This document shows positions 25,351 through 39,734 of a DNA stretch of 64,000 bases, in pieces (the first letter of the stretch is position 1; the number at the start of each line of letters is the position of its first letter). A model generated the notes under the pieces. That model saw only the letters and a list, made by a program, of their open reading frames with translations. It did not search any database and was not told where the DNA came from. A program made the translations under genes and the position numbers. The stretch is taken from positions 7,728,755 to 7,792,754 of the forward strand of contig CM042539.1 in the NCBI GenBank assembly GCA_023630585.1, read 5' to 3'. The DNA is from Cranoglanis bouderius. Lineage: Eukaryota > Chordata > Actinopteri > Siluriformes > Cranoglanididae.

Positions 25351-26795
25351 CCTTCTACACACAGGGCAAATAGTTCAAGAGTTAACACAAGAGTGACGAA
25401 TAAAAACAAAAACAAACGTTACACACACATTTTCCTCCACTTTCTAGTATGAGTAAATACTTCGTCAGTGAAATTGTTCATCGAGGTTTGGTCCATATCC
25501 AGAGGCTGAGTGACCCACTATAGTCCAGCGTGTGGTAAGCAAATGCCTGAGGAGTTGGTCGTGTTACCATGCTTCCCACGCCACCAGCAGGGTGTGTACC
25601 TTTCTTACAATCGCTTTTTCCTTTTCACCTGCCAAAAAAAAGAAAAGGAACTGGGTCATAACATGGTATGCAGGGGCCATCAGCAAACAGGAGTAAATTA
25701 CACCCTCTTTCACTGCACGCTTGTGGCTTTTGTGCTATACGTCAGACTCTCGCTGAGCTCATACTAAAGTATTTCCTCGGCTGGGAACGTCTATCACGTC
25801 TCGTCTCGTCTTCACACACCCGCGTTTGTCCGTACGCAGATGTATGATATGAATGGCACAAGGGGGATAGTTATTAAAGGCAGTGTAATCAGATTAAGTA
25901 AGGAACAGAGCACATAGTGGCTCAAGCAGGTTTAGCAGAGTATCCTTTAACATGAAAGTACAGCGATGCATTCAGATAGCTGGCTAGACACTAAGACTCT
26001 AGGCACGCGCCTTAGTGTTGTCATTCATCACAATTACTTCATTGTTTTAACAAGAGTGTCCGGTTTTTGTCATTGTATGATTTTGTTCAACTCAAGTGCA
26101 TAATAGTCCACATCTTTTTTGAGTGATGTGGCATGCCAGAGCGACTTGCTCATCTAGGTAGATCACTAGAACCGGTATGTGGTATGGTGGGTTATTCTTG
26201 TGACCTTCGTATAGCTGAATAGCCAAAAATGTCACACCATTACTATTCATTACATATAGGTGTGACACTGGTAAAGTTAACACCTTCAGTTTATAACCCT
26301 GGTTGTAATTAGGATTGAGGTTGACTCGGAGTGTGGTGTCTTTTATTTGGTGTTTGATGTACGAAAGACGACACCTTTTTTATTTTTTTGGACATTGTGA
26401 TTGAGATTAGATTGAGGTTGTCTTGTCTTCATCATTTACATCGGTATATCATGCTGGTGTTCGTTCACATTTCCAAATCACAGAAGTGATTATAAATTTT
26501 ATCCTGTCTGTCAAGTAATAAAATAAAAATTTGGCTCCTTGTGCCCTTTGAACTTTAAGTTGTCAAGGATTTGGAGTCGGGTAATGGAGTAACATTTATT
26601 TATCTAGAATTTGTAGTCCCTTCTAAGTTTCTGAGTGTATTTGTGTGTTTTTGTATGCATGCGTGTGTTTGCAGCCCTCCTCTCTGGGAGTTTAATCTGA
26701 GCCTGGCTCCAGTTGGTAGCTGGAGGGGGGGTGGCTCTTTCTGAGCTCTTAATTAACTCCACTCCTGCATTTATCATGTGAGTGTCGAGCCAGGG

Positions 26796-26800
<5 letters not shown>

Positions 26801-26832
<32 letters not shown>
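26801..26832. repeat. (AG)n microsatellite
   Basis: About 16 GA dinucleotides in intergenic DNA upstream of spata13. Confidence 0.9.
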
Positions 26833-26834
<2 letters not shown>

Positions 26835-28132
26835 GGTAGTGCATTAAGTGGTGATGTGCTGGAAAGTGCAGTCCATGTTGGCAGATCTAGGAGTGACTTG
26901 GGAGTAGTTTTAATTGCATTCTTTTAACACAGAAGTCAAACAAAGGCTAAAATGCCAATTCCTTTCTCTTACCTCATCATAACAAAGAGCTGCAGGGTAT
27001 AAACAGCTTGGTTTAAAGTTATAGCATGTGCTCAGGCTGGCAAATTCAGTTTAGAATGTGTGTGATGAGGCAATTTGGTACCGGAAAAAAATACTGAATA
27101 AGACTTGTGCAAACAACAGAGCCTACATACTCAACATCAGGCAGTAATTACGGCTTCATCTTGAGGTCATAGCAGGGTTAGAGACCCAGGCTAAGACCAT
27201 GTTTGTCTCTTTATTGCACTAATAGGGGGCACAACAGGTGGGAAGTAAATCAGATCAACCTCCTTAGTTGGACCCCTGCCTCCTCCCTCGGATTTCTTGT
27301 TCTCAGCATATAAACGTGGAGAAAACTAAGCAATTTGTTCAATTAATCAAAATGGATTAGAGCTTTTTTTATTGCTTAGTCATGCTCACAGAAACCTTTA
27401 ATCAAAATGGACTCGGGCACCACCTACCACATCCATACCCTTAGATTGGTGCCTTTCTTTCACAAGCATTTCAAAAGCGGTGTGGTCTTCAATCACCGAC
27501 TCTTAATAACACTCAGTTAAACAAATTATTCATTGCCCTCTTAAAGGTGGCCTGTAAAGGTGCTCCATTCGTTATTCATACCTACCAGGAAATCTACTGT
27601 TTGTACTTAGGCTGGTACGCCCACAGTAGCAGAAGGTCATTTATGAAGAACCTGTTTCCGATTTTACACCTGCTTATAGAAATCCGGTGAGCACAGTCAA
27701 TTTATACGTGTATAAGACTCACAAGAAACAATGACTAGAAACTTGATAGTCCACCTATATTTTACAGATAAGACAAAACAATAGACTGAGATAAATCATG
27801 ATCACCCCATCAGGTGCTGGCACCAGCAGAAACAACAATAACAGATCAAAGGTGATCACCTTACTGTATTACATCATTAGTTGTTGGTGGTAGATTATTT
27901 TAATATACATGATATTACTCAGTAGTTCTTGTGCAATTTGTCATTATTGGACAATATATAATAGATCAGCTTAATATCTAACACTTAACATTCTGCTTTT
28001 GGGCTTTATGCTGAAAAGTAAGTCTAACAAGTCCAAAATGGGCTGGATCAGTTTTCTCCTGTCTGTATTTTAAAGACTGGCTTTTATTTCTTGCAGACAG
28101 GTCACACAGATGGAGCCTCAACTCAGGGCAAG

Positions 28133-30875
28133 ATGCCTCTGGCTTACCCATCAAATGGTGCCTCTCTTGATCATCACCCCGAGGCTCCAGTGAGGCTTAT
28201 CCGCAGCCCCTTTGAGGCGGAGAAGTGGACAAATCCAGGTGCCCCAATGAGGCCAGTCCACTCTGAGGCTTGCTGTGAGAAACGTGGACTCAATGGTGTA
28301 AACACACATCCATGGTCCACCCCTGTGATTGTTGATGCACAAGATGTATCATGCCCCTCCAAGAATGTGCGTATCTTTTCCTACCAGCGAAAGTGTGGTG
28401 CGGCAGGCTCTGAGCGGACACCACTTCGAGGCCCAGCCAGTGCTTCGCAGGCATGGCCAGGTCTCCATTTCATGGGTTCCTTCAAAAAGTTGCGCTCCTC
28501 CGTTCTCCAGGGCATCCAGAACAGGGCCGGTGTGACAGGAGACAATCAGGAGAAAGACTTGTCCTTAACCAATGAGGAGAGCAACGGTTTCTTAGTAACC
28601 AAAAGAAATTTTGGAAGCAGTCAAACCAATGGGAAGGAGATGCCAACGGTTAGCAACAGGGTGTCTGTAACCACACCAAGTACATGTGTTTCAGATGAGG
28701 AGGATGATTACGAGGAAGATGGATATGGCGTACAGAGGAATTCACACTTCTCAAGGAGTATACGTAGAGCTTATGGAGCAGGACGCATCTCCCTTTTGGA
28801 CAATGTACGAAAGCAATCAGAAAGTCCTACCGCCCAAGAACCCGCTTCTCGCACTCGACCCTGCAGCACCGTGGAGCCCATTGGGCCCAATGTAATTTTT
28901 GATACTGACGACAATGTGAAGGCCTCGAGTAGACTAAGCAAAAGTGCTGACAACTTGCACATATTCAAGAGCCCTTTCAAACGCAAATTACCATCAACTC
29001 AGCCCCAGAGCCTGGAAGATTCCAGCACCCCAAATTTCCAGAGAACGGCTAGTGCTTCATCTGTGGATGTGCAGGAATGTGTATTAGGTCAATGTAGAGG
29101 AGCCATAGGAGTGCGGGGAAAGATGCAGAAACTCGTCGGCAGTTTAACAGATCTGACTGTCAACCGCAAGCCGAACCCTGGCCCCACCACCACCGCCCCC
29201 TTATCAGCCCTCAGCCAGCTCCATGATGACTACTCCCGCAGGACTCCCTGTGTTCCTGTTAGCGAGCGTCAACGCAGGCCCCCACCTTCCTATACCTGTC
29301 CTTCTGACAAGCAGAAAGTACAGGCTGATGTTCATAGCCACACCCCAGCTATACATGCCGACTCCTTGGTACTCATTACCGTTAATTCCTTGAATCATCA
29401 GGTTCCTGAGTGTTCCAGCTCCACAGAACAGGATCCAGTGAGCTCAGCAACTTTGTGTTCAGATATTTCTGTTGCCCCCCTCACACCTGTCACAGGAAAT
29501 TGTGGGACTGTGGAAGAAGAGCAAAATGTGAAAACCGACGTTATTCAGGATGAGCACTGCACCATTCCAGGACAGGAGCAGAGACTGGACAGCATTAAAG
29601 TAAACTTGGAGGTAAGACACTATGATACATGGTGTTAAACAAATGGATCAGTCGACTGATGTAGTTAAATAAAAGGCTGTATGGCCACAAAGAAGGCCAC
29701 AGATCAAGAGTTTATTTCAGAATTCTGAGAAAACCCAGGATAATCGGAATTTGCCAGCTACATGACCCAAGATGTGAGACAGTGGAGTATTTATCATGGC
29801 TTTTTAAAAGTAGGGAAGATGTTAGCTGGGGTCACAAACTTTTTTCATTATTGATATCAAGTTGCTTTCTTTGCAACATTTATCAGTTATCATCACATCT
29901 GTCAACTCCATTAAATGCGTCAGTTTTCGGTATTGGGAAAGTATGTCAAAATCCGAGCAAGTACAGTTCTATTGTTTACTGGCCTTGATACCAGTCCTCA
30001 CTATCAGGAACATCCCCAGTCATTATTTCATTGATAAAATTAAAGGTATCATAGCCAAGCATGGTGTACAAAGGCAAAAAAGAAGAAATTGTGTTAGATT
30101 TATTATGACTAATTAAACAGAAAGTAAGTTGTAACTTTTCTGCTCTGTCATGTTTCACTCAGGAAATAGATTTAATTAGGAAAAAGCAGCTAGATTGTAC
30201 ACTTGGGAGATCTGATGCGGTACAGCATGAAGCATCCTCAGGGATGAAACGGATATTAGTGTCTACAATCGAGGACATGGATTATCAATTGAGTGGCATT
30301 GACTTTTTTTTTTATCAGAGTTGATAAGTAGCAACGGAGACAGATTATATTCAGTGAAGTACATGGATGGATTGATTGTAGTTTACGTCAAACATTTAGC
30401 TGACCCCTGTACTTGCCATTGTGATCTCACGTATTGGCAGATTGATCATGGGCCACATGACAAAGGCCGTTATGGTTCTCTCAGTCTTAATGGTATGTAG
30501 AAGGAGCAATATTCATTATTAAGCCAATGGACTCATTGGACAGTTCACGATTTATGAAGTGTTGGCTTGGCTTTCTGACGGTTGTAAACACTTGGAGTTG
30601 TGCCACACAGATTGCTCAGCTGTAGTGTTCTTGACAAGGGTTAATGATTACTTGGGGTTTATGATTAGTAGTGTTGCTTAAACACAACTCCTAGACCTGA
30701 CACTTATCAGCTGGCCCAGGAATCAAAGTCCAACACATGCACCAAACACACACAGACGCAGACACATGCCGGTCTTAGGAACTTGTTCTGACAGATTCTA
30801 AGGGAATGGCCCCAAGAGCACAAGCTGCTCTGTTTGTTTGTGTTTAGAAGTGTGTGTTTGTGTGTGTGTGCGCGC

Positions 30876-30958
<83 letters not shown>

Positions 30959-33900
30959 ACCATGGTGCTGATCCACTGTGTGCTGTTTCAGTGCATCTGG
31001 AAGACTCCGGAGAGAGAGAGTGAAAATCTAGAGGTAAGCCGTCTTTTTATCCCTTAGTGGAAAGGTGTTATTAGAAGAGAACATCATGTCAGCAGGGCAG
31101 GATTTTAGAACAAGTAGATCTTTAATGTGACACTGTATGTCACACCCTCATTAGCAACACAAATTCAGATGTTTTTCTTAGATGAAAGCTGTCTGTTTCT
31201 CTAAATGCAGTCCTTCTGCAGCTACTAAGGACTCGGTTTTATTTGATTGATTTATTATTTATTATTTATTTTCGTATTCCTGTGTTAATCACAATTGCAT
31301 ATTCAGGTCTGTTACTATAAGCTGTGTTTAAGCCTTTCACTAAAAGTGCACAAATTTATTTCAGACACCATCCAGAGACCCGTCTTTCACAGACCTCCTA
31401 AAATTAAATAATGAAAGTTGCAGCAACTCAGTGTTCGTTAGTCCTCCTGTCACACCCACCTGTGCTGCAGAGTCGCCCCTGGTGACAACACCAACCTCGC
31501 CAGCCTCCTCCTGCGACACGCCCGTCTTTTCCGTGCCCAGGAGGAGGGCGAACAGAAACAAACCTCGACCAATCTCAGACTACGGACAGCTCATGTGCAG
31601 AAAATATGCTGTCCCCAAGGAGGAAGTGGAACTCCAGGGTGATGCTCAGGAGGAGTGTAATGCTAGCGACACACACACTGATTTGCACATTCAAGAGAAC
31701 AGCTGTCTGAATGGACACACGGACAGCAGGAGGAGGCGACCTATCTCTGTGATAGGAGGAGTGGATCTGTTCACATCTCCTGATGAGAAGGAAGATGCTG
31801 ATTTGCCTTCTGTAAGCCTTCCTTTTTTCATTTTAGCCCTTGATCTTTTATGTGGTAATCAATCCCAAGCCCCGCCCATGCTTAGATTCTGACAAATGGA
31901 GGTACAAAATATAATAGGTTAACTTTGGTGATTAGGAAAGCTTTCAGGTAGACAACATTGAAGTAATTAGAAAGGAATTAAACGTTTAGGGTTGTGACTT
32001 TTTTGCCATTTATAGTTACATTTATTGTCCTGGAACATCCATGAAACTAGTTAGCTCCTGTACTTTCACCAGCATCTCGTTTTTTTCTCTCTCTTGAAGT
32101 TAAGAAGACAAAAAACACAGCTTGTCATTTTACACAGAAAATGCAAAGTGTAAACTTTTCTGTCCTACAAAGCGCTAACACTGGAGACTCCTTCCATAAA
32201 TGTAAAAAAAAAAAAAAAAAAAAAACATCTTATAGAAAACGTCACCAAATCAACAATTACGAATGTTTTTAATCCAGCTGTGTGGAGCATCCGAATTAAG
32301 AGTTCAGTATAAATTACATTCAATTACTACAAAATGGATGGCTTGAACTTGGATGGCTGGCTAGCTAATGTACCTCGTCTATTCGATAGTTCCAGCATAG
32401 CTAATTAAGTAAAAGCATATTCAAAGCTAGTCTTGTATACATTACAGCCAGTGTAATGTAAAGTGTAGCTTTATCATAATATTTTGTTTGTCATGAAAAC
32501 ACAGATTCGAATGATTCAAGAAAAAACAACATTCTGGCTAGTTAACCATTAAAATAACAGCTAAATTTACCCCAGTGTTTTCATACACGTTGCTTATTAT
32601 TTATTCAAACTAGCTCATACTGTACGTTCTTTACTCTCTGTCCAAGTGTCAGGTGTCATGTTTGACCATAGCTGGATCTTCTAAGTCAAAATTATGTCCA
32701 CAGAAACTCAGAAGTACTAAAGCACGACTCTAATGACTGGTAACAAAAAAATAAGACTGGGCTCGGGATCAGTCATTTGTACAATTAGTTTCTTTTCCCC
32801 TGTACCTAATAGATTTCTGACAAAAAAACCTCAAACCCACATTTACATCAGATGCACATGCACTGATTATTGTGCGATTACACTAGTCATGTTTTCTCTT
32901 TCACTGTACACACTCTGTCATGGGTTCGTACCACCGTTGTTCATCTAGTTAGGGATTTCTTGAGGTCTGAACGATGCATTCAGGACTCAGAATTACCGTG
33001 TTCAAAAGCATACAAGGAACACTGTGTTAGCCCGAGTCATAATTGGCACTGAGAAAACCAGTCGAGAAAAAAACCATAATGGCCCACTCTCATTTCCTCA
33101 TACCACAAGCTCTCAGACATCCAAAAGTTTCTGCGGTTTTAAATGACCTCACTAAACAACACCTACTTAAAGGAATACTCCAGCGATTTTCAACCTGATC
33201 TCTATCTGTCTTATCTGTAGTTTATGTGTGATGACTGTGAACAAGAATTTCAACACTTTTCCCTGTACTGAGAAAAGAACAACAAAAAATTTTTTAAAAA
33301 ACCTGTTTAGTCCAAACTCGCTTCCAATGGACGTCTAATGGCAGGCTACATTCTTTCAAAAAAAGAAAAAGAGAATTATATTGTGAAACACAAATTCGAT
33401 AGAACAGCTGTTATGCACTCATAATAAATGTTAGGATGAGACAGAAATGAGAGAAAGTCTGACCAAAGCTGTTTTTATGAATTATTCAACTTTCCCTCAC
33501 CGCAGTAAAAAGTAGTTCCGGTTACTAATGTTATTCCAGAGTTACTAATTATAATACTAGTTATATAGTTATACTAGTTATAATGTTATTCCAGTTACTA
33601 ATGTTATTATTGTATCATTGAGCCTTCAGAACCAAAAAACTACGTTGGTAATATTGCCGTGACGACAAATTCTTTCCATTTTTAAGAGGACGGATTTACA
33701 GATATTTTAATAGAACAATATTATGAATTTTGCAGGAATTTCATACGTTTTTCAGGCAAATGAATTTTTAATTAATCTAATGTAATTAGAACTGACTACT
33801 TTTCTTCTAGAGGAATCTGGAAACTCATTAAGTGCTGAAATACTGGGACTAGAGATTATACAGACAAATGCTACACTTTTGTGACACTTATTTACAATAA

Positions 33901-34629
33901 ACGATGCAATTAAATAAACGATGCAAAATTAAAAAAAAAAAAAACTTCAACTACTGCCCTTAGATTTCTATTAAGTGAGTTGGCTGTAAGTAGATTTTCT
34001 GTTCAGCAAAATGTGTTAAAATTCTTGTCTGTGGTTCTAGACATACACACATTGCACATGCAGTGAATATACAAGTTAAAATATGTGCTGGAGTATTAGA
34101 AGGTTATCACGCCCCCAGAGCGTGTCATGGCAAGTACGGACTCAAGACTCCTTTCCAGCGTGACATAAATCGCTCTGTATTTTTATGGTGTAATGTTGTT
34201 TTTTTTTCCCTCTGCACTAACCTGAACAGTGTGTTTTATGTTTTCGGGAACTGATAAAACACTGCCTCGAATAGGAGCTGACTTGACGTACTGCATTCAG
34301 ATGAACGTGACATGCCATGTTTACCCTTTTCTCGGGTCACTGCTCTTTACAGGACAGTCACTGAACTCTTTGTGAACTTAAACCATGGTGTATGTCCGTA
34401 ACTGAAATTGTGGTCCTCTTGCTTTTCCGTAGCCTGTCACTCGACCCCCTGTACCCTCTCACGGTGTGCCTCCGTACCGCGCCATATCCGCCCGCCTACG
34501 CCCCTGCGTCTTCTCCCAGAGCACACCAACGGGCCTGGACCGAGTGGGTCGCCGCAAACCGCACCGAGTCCTCAGTGGTGAGTGAGTGTGTGTGTGTGAG
34601 TGTGTGTGAGTGTGTGTGAGTGTGTGTGA

Positions 34630-34661
<32 letters not shown>

Positions 34662-37600
34662 AATTATATGATTGTTCCATGTTACATGAAAGGTTGATGT
34701 GTGTGTGTGTCTGTGCTGTGCAGATGGGAACTCAGACGGCTGCAGAGTGCTGGATGACAGCGTGAGCGAGGAGGACGGCAGTTTTGATGAGCTTACAGAA
34801 GGAACACCATATCTGCAGCCAGAGGTCGATCTGTCAACTTTAAACCAGGTCAGTAATCAGACACGGGCACATGTGCGTATGCACATGGTGTGTCTGCAAG
34901 TGTGTGTGTGCGCGTATGCTGTCAGTAACAACTCACATGTATGTCATATCGTTTTATATTAGCACGGCACTGATAAATCCTTCAATATGACCGCTCAGAA
35001 GTTGTTGATTAAACGTAACTATAAATGGATTTCAAAAAGTAAGACGTTGTCTGCAGTAAATAAAAAAAAAAAAATGCAGTTGTGGGCAAATTGCTGTGGT
35101 ATAAGGGTAATCATTTTTAAAAACCACTTCTGGACTGTGAAAAATGTTTGCAGTAGTAACAGTAACTCCTTATCAACAGCATGCTGTGTTGTTGATTATT
35201 TTACTATAACAGAATGACACAGCGTGTTTTATTCCTTACTTATTGCACTTATGTGACCCTGTGTGGTACTATAGCAGCTTCAAGTGTAAAACCTTGAATA
35301 GATTCATCGTGTGTGTATGCACAAAGTCTTGCCCACATTTCATTTCTACATTCTAGTCTGTGTGAAATTCATTGCAGGTGCTTTGTTGTGCACATGTGCT
35401 CTTTCTGCTTGAAATATGCAAGTGAATAAATTCCATGTCTCACAGTTTGCTGAAAGACAGTGGCACAATGGCATTGGGGAAAACAAAAAGAAATACAATT
35501 GGAGTCGACTCTGTTTTATCGTAGCTAAGAAATAGCCCAGGCTATGTGTAAGTAACAGTATAGTCAACTCCAAAAGTATTGGCAGTCTTTACGAAAACAA
35601 ACAACGAATTGTATTGTGAGCTTAAACACATAGGAGGTTTCTCTGTTTTGTTTTTTTTTTAAAAATCATCAGCACCCTCATAATGAATATTGTAGTCCAT
35701 ACAGGATTTTGCGGAGGTTTTTTGTGATCGTTGCGGCCAAAAATGCTTGATTTTGCTGCAGCTTTTTTTCAAAATTTGCAATGTGACCTGCGGAGTTGGA
35801 ATCCTACTTCAATTGGCAAAATAACAAATGTTTGTTATTGGCGAAAAAGTGCAAATTGTTTTGCACGGTCTTTTGCTGTGATGTTTGTTGGTAAATAAGA
35901 CCTTTTAGCTGTACTCATGTTCGACGCACGTGAATCAAGTTTGCTTGATTTTGCGTTCTTGCAAAATCCTAAAGACACTGATACTGAATTACTAACACAG
36001 TTCGTCTATTGAAGAGTGCCAATAATTCTGAAGTCGACTGCACCGCTGCAAAGATTACAAGGTTTGCTTCACTTTTATTAGACGGAACTGTCCTTAGAGA
36101 GTTGTGAGAATCCATACTGTGGTATGTCAAATTGGTGTTTGTATACACAAAAACAGAAGAAAATACTTTTTCACAGCACTGTAAATCGTAGATCTGGACC
36201 ATACTGTACACGACCACAGATCACAGAAAGTGTTTATAAAGTATTGCACTCAGATTTTGCAGCACAGCACACTGCAGAATATAATGTGACTGTACAGTTG
36301 CTCTTGCACAGTTAGTGAGTGGCTCGCTTAGTGAGTGTTAAGATGGTTTAAACAGTTTTCCAAACTGTACACACCTACAGATCTAACATCTTACCATGAA
36401 GCCAATCACGACACACAGCTCCAGCTTGAAGTCTGTTCCCAACACTCCTGCAATGAGCTGAGCCTGCCCACCTGTACCACAGCATTAGTCACTCATTTGC
36501 CCATCGTAGATTATTTGCATGTGGAATAAATGAAAAATGCGTTCCGTGAGCGGAGCAGATTCATTCTCAGAAGGAGCCTTTCTTCCAAATTGCTCCGATT
36601 ATATTTGTCCCTGAGAAGAGTTGGCTTTTTTAACCACAGCATGGAGAAAGTTTATTAGTCTAAGTGACGTAGGGATTATTCGTTCCCCTACAGATGACCT
36701 GATTCCTCGAGGTATCCCTTTCTAAAGTCGGCCACATCTTACTACAGGATATCTCTTGGAAATCTGAATCGGCTCCTAAACCATTCTTCACCATAGGCCA
36801 ATAAATCGGTTTGACCACTGAGTACAGGATCCATGAGAATCTGCACCATCCTAATTCTGTAAATTACTGTCTTTTGGCAGGACCAACGTTTTACGTTTGG
36901 TTTACGTTAGTTTCTTTTATGCTTTCTTCCATTTGTACAAACTTGGACTTACGCTTTAAAATTTCATTCATTCATTCATTCATTCATCTACAGTAAGTGC
37001 TTTATCCTGAACATGAACATCCTGGACGTGAGGCCATGCAACAGACAGAACAGATATTATATAACATCTTTCAAATGTGCTGCTTGGCAGTGAGAAGTGA
37101 AATCCCAGCCAAATTGGGAATAAACATGGTCTAAATTTTGCATGCCATCATGCACCTTTTGTCAAGTTAAGGTTTTAAACATCACAAAATCCATGTGAAT
37201 ACTGGCATGAAAAATAATTTGAGTAGTCAGCTCATACTTCAAGAGTGTTGTGCCTGTGTGTGTGTGCCTGTGTGTGTGTCTGTGTGTGTCTCTGGGTGGA
37301 GATACTGATTATTTTATGTGGTCTGTGTATGCGTTACTGGGTGGGGTTGCTGATGATTTTTTTGTGGTAGCAATGGAAGAGTGTAAAAGGATGCTGTTTG
37401 TGTGCTCTGTGTGTCTGTTAACAACCATTTATATTTTCCGGACATTAAATGGAGTGTAACGGGGTGCGGTAACAAATCCATGATTCCACATTATTTCTGT
37501 GGCTAAGTGAGCCGTTCTGTAACTAAGCACTTGTGCTAAATTTGGTGTACCTAAGAGATGTGGGTGGAGCTAGAAAGAATTCAGACCATGTTCAAGTTGC

Positions 37601-39639
37601 AACTCAGACTATTTTAAAATAAACACTAGGGCCGTGTCTCAAATCACTAATGGAATGTATCTTTTAATAACCTTCTTTTAGCGACCCACTTACTGTAAAA
37701 ACACTAACAAATAAGCAAGTCACCGTAATTCTTAGAGTAACACAGCTACTACACACTAAAACACTAACAAATAGCCAAACTACTATAATTGCTTGAGTAG
37801 CAAATATATTATAAAAACAGTACCCAGAGTACAGTTACTGCAGGAGTATAAATACACAAACAGCTGGCCAAAATACCATAATTGCCGGAACAGCACAGAA
37901 CGACAAAGTACTATAACTGTAGGAATATTACAACTACCATAAGTATAGTAAGAAATGGACAGTAAATCTAGGAGTATTACATTCATTGTGAATACACTAA
38001 CAGATGGGCAAACTAGCATAAACCTAGAAGCATTACAAGTACCATAAATACATGAACAAATGGGCAAACTACATCACATCTAGGAGCATTAAAACAACTG
38101 CAAACAACTGTAAATCTAGGAGCACCGTATTTTTGCTGGGGTATCAGGGCAACTGCAAACATTACCATAATGCCTGTAGTAGCATGCCTACCGTAAAAAC
38201 TTTACAAAAAGGTCAATTAGATTAATGCATCACTTTAAGTTGCGTCTAATTGTGCAGACAATATGATGTTGAGATGACCTTCCTTTCACCTGCAAGTGAA
38301 CTAGATTGCTGACCGAGTTCTTTTCACGTCTGTCTCTGCTATAGTACATCTCGTCAGGCCATGCCGTTTACGCCGAGGCCCTGTGGGACCACGTGACGAT
38401 GGGCGAGCAGGAGCTGGCCTTCAAAGCCGGGGACGTCATCCGGGTGCTGGATGCCCAGGAGAAAGACTGGTGGTGGGGGCTGGTGGGCGAGCGGCAGGCC
38501 TGGTTCCCCTCCAGCTTTGTGAGAGTAAGTGTGGAGTGAGCTGCGCTCTGGTTCCCTCAGAGCGCCGAGCGTGAAACAAAGCCGCGCTCAGGCCACGCTG
38601 AGCCATGGAAACTTCTGAATGGCTCCTGGGGTTGAGTTAAGAGGGCATTGAAGGAGCGTCACCGTGGTTACGGCTATTGATTGGCAGGTGTTACGGGAGG
38701 CGGGGGTCATGGGAACAGGGAGGTTTCTAAAGGATAGTGGAAGTACTGTAAATTTGTCTTCTTATGGAGCAAATATGCAGGTTTTGACCTCTTGATTTAC
38801 CTTGCAGGAGATTAGGTCTGTTGAGTGGAACGGAACAAATGCGAAGTTTGCTCAGTGTCGAAGCTTAAGATATCTTAAACGTGTTAAAAAAAATTTAAAA
38901 AAATAAAAAAAAATAGACAAGCCTATATTATTATTCCCAGATTTATTTGGCATTTTAATGTTCATGGGAAGTAAGCATGGTGTCGTTTTGTCCCGTAGGT
39001 GCGTGTGAATCAGGAGGACTCGGCCAGTGACAGTGTGGAGAACTCTCCAGAACAGCAAGAGGCTCTTTCTAAAGAACCACACAGCCAGACCTCTGAGCAC
39101 CGAGACCAGATGAGGGCTAATGTGGTCCAAGAGATCATGAACACTGAGCGAGTCTACATCAAACACCTCCGAGATATCTGTGAGGTGAGCTGCCTTTCAC
39201 TTCACGCTTTAATTATGCCTAATTATGTTTCGTTATGTTTTTGTGTATGTGTTCAGTCATTATAAGTGTGTTTAGGCTGTAGATTCTGAATGAATTGTTT
39301 GTATATTCACACGCTATATAAAATTTCCATGTACAGTCGAGTGCAAAAGTTTGCACAACCTCAACATTAAATTAGTCTTACTTTCTATCAAAATGACTTG
39401 CAGTATGTTAGGTTTATTAACTTTATTTTTTTTGTTCAGCTGACTGCCCATAGTAAAATAATTCTTGGGACGTTGTCTGACATCCCCCCATTATACAACA
39501 GAGTGTATACATTTTGGACACTACTACTTTGTATCTGAGCTTAAAAACAAAATAGATGCAAAGGCCATGCCCACAAGCAACAACATTCTGAATATAAGGT
39601 CAAGACACACCCGCTTATTTATATATATATATAAATATG

Positions 39640-39734
<95 letters not shown>

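Larger units (their letters stand above)
23110..28090. other. Intergenic / upstream DNA before the first recognised spata13 exon
   Basis: Decayed GT-rich satellite continues to about 23300. The rest is AT-rich with no confident exon. It contains an R1 fragment (25130-25350), a Tc1-derived fragment (about 24760-25110) and an (AG)n tract (26801-26832). Untranslated 5' exons or an alternative promoter of spata13 may be hidden here; none could be supported from sequence alone. Confidence 0.45.

Noticed and set aside
30707..31057. Poly-Cys-Val and poly-Thr-His frames
   Set aside because: Dinucleotide repeat translations with no coding content.
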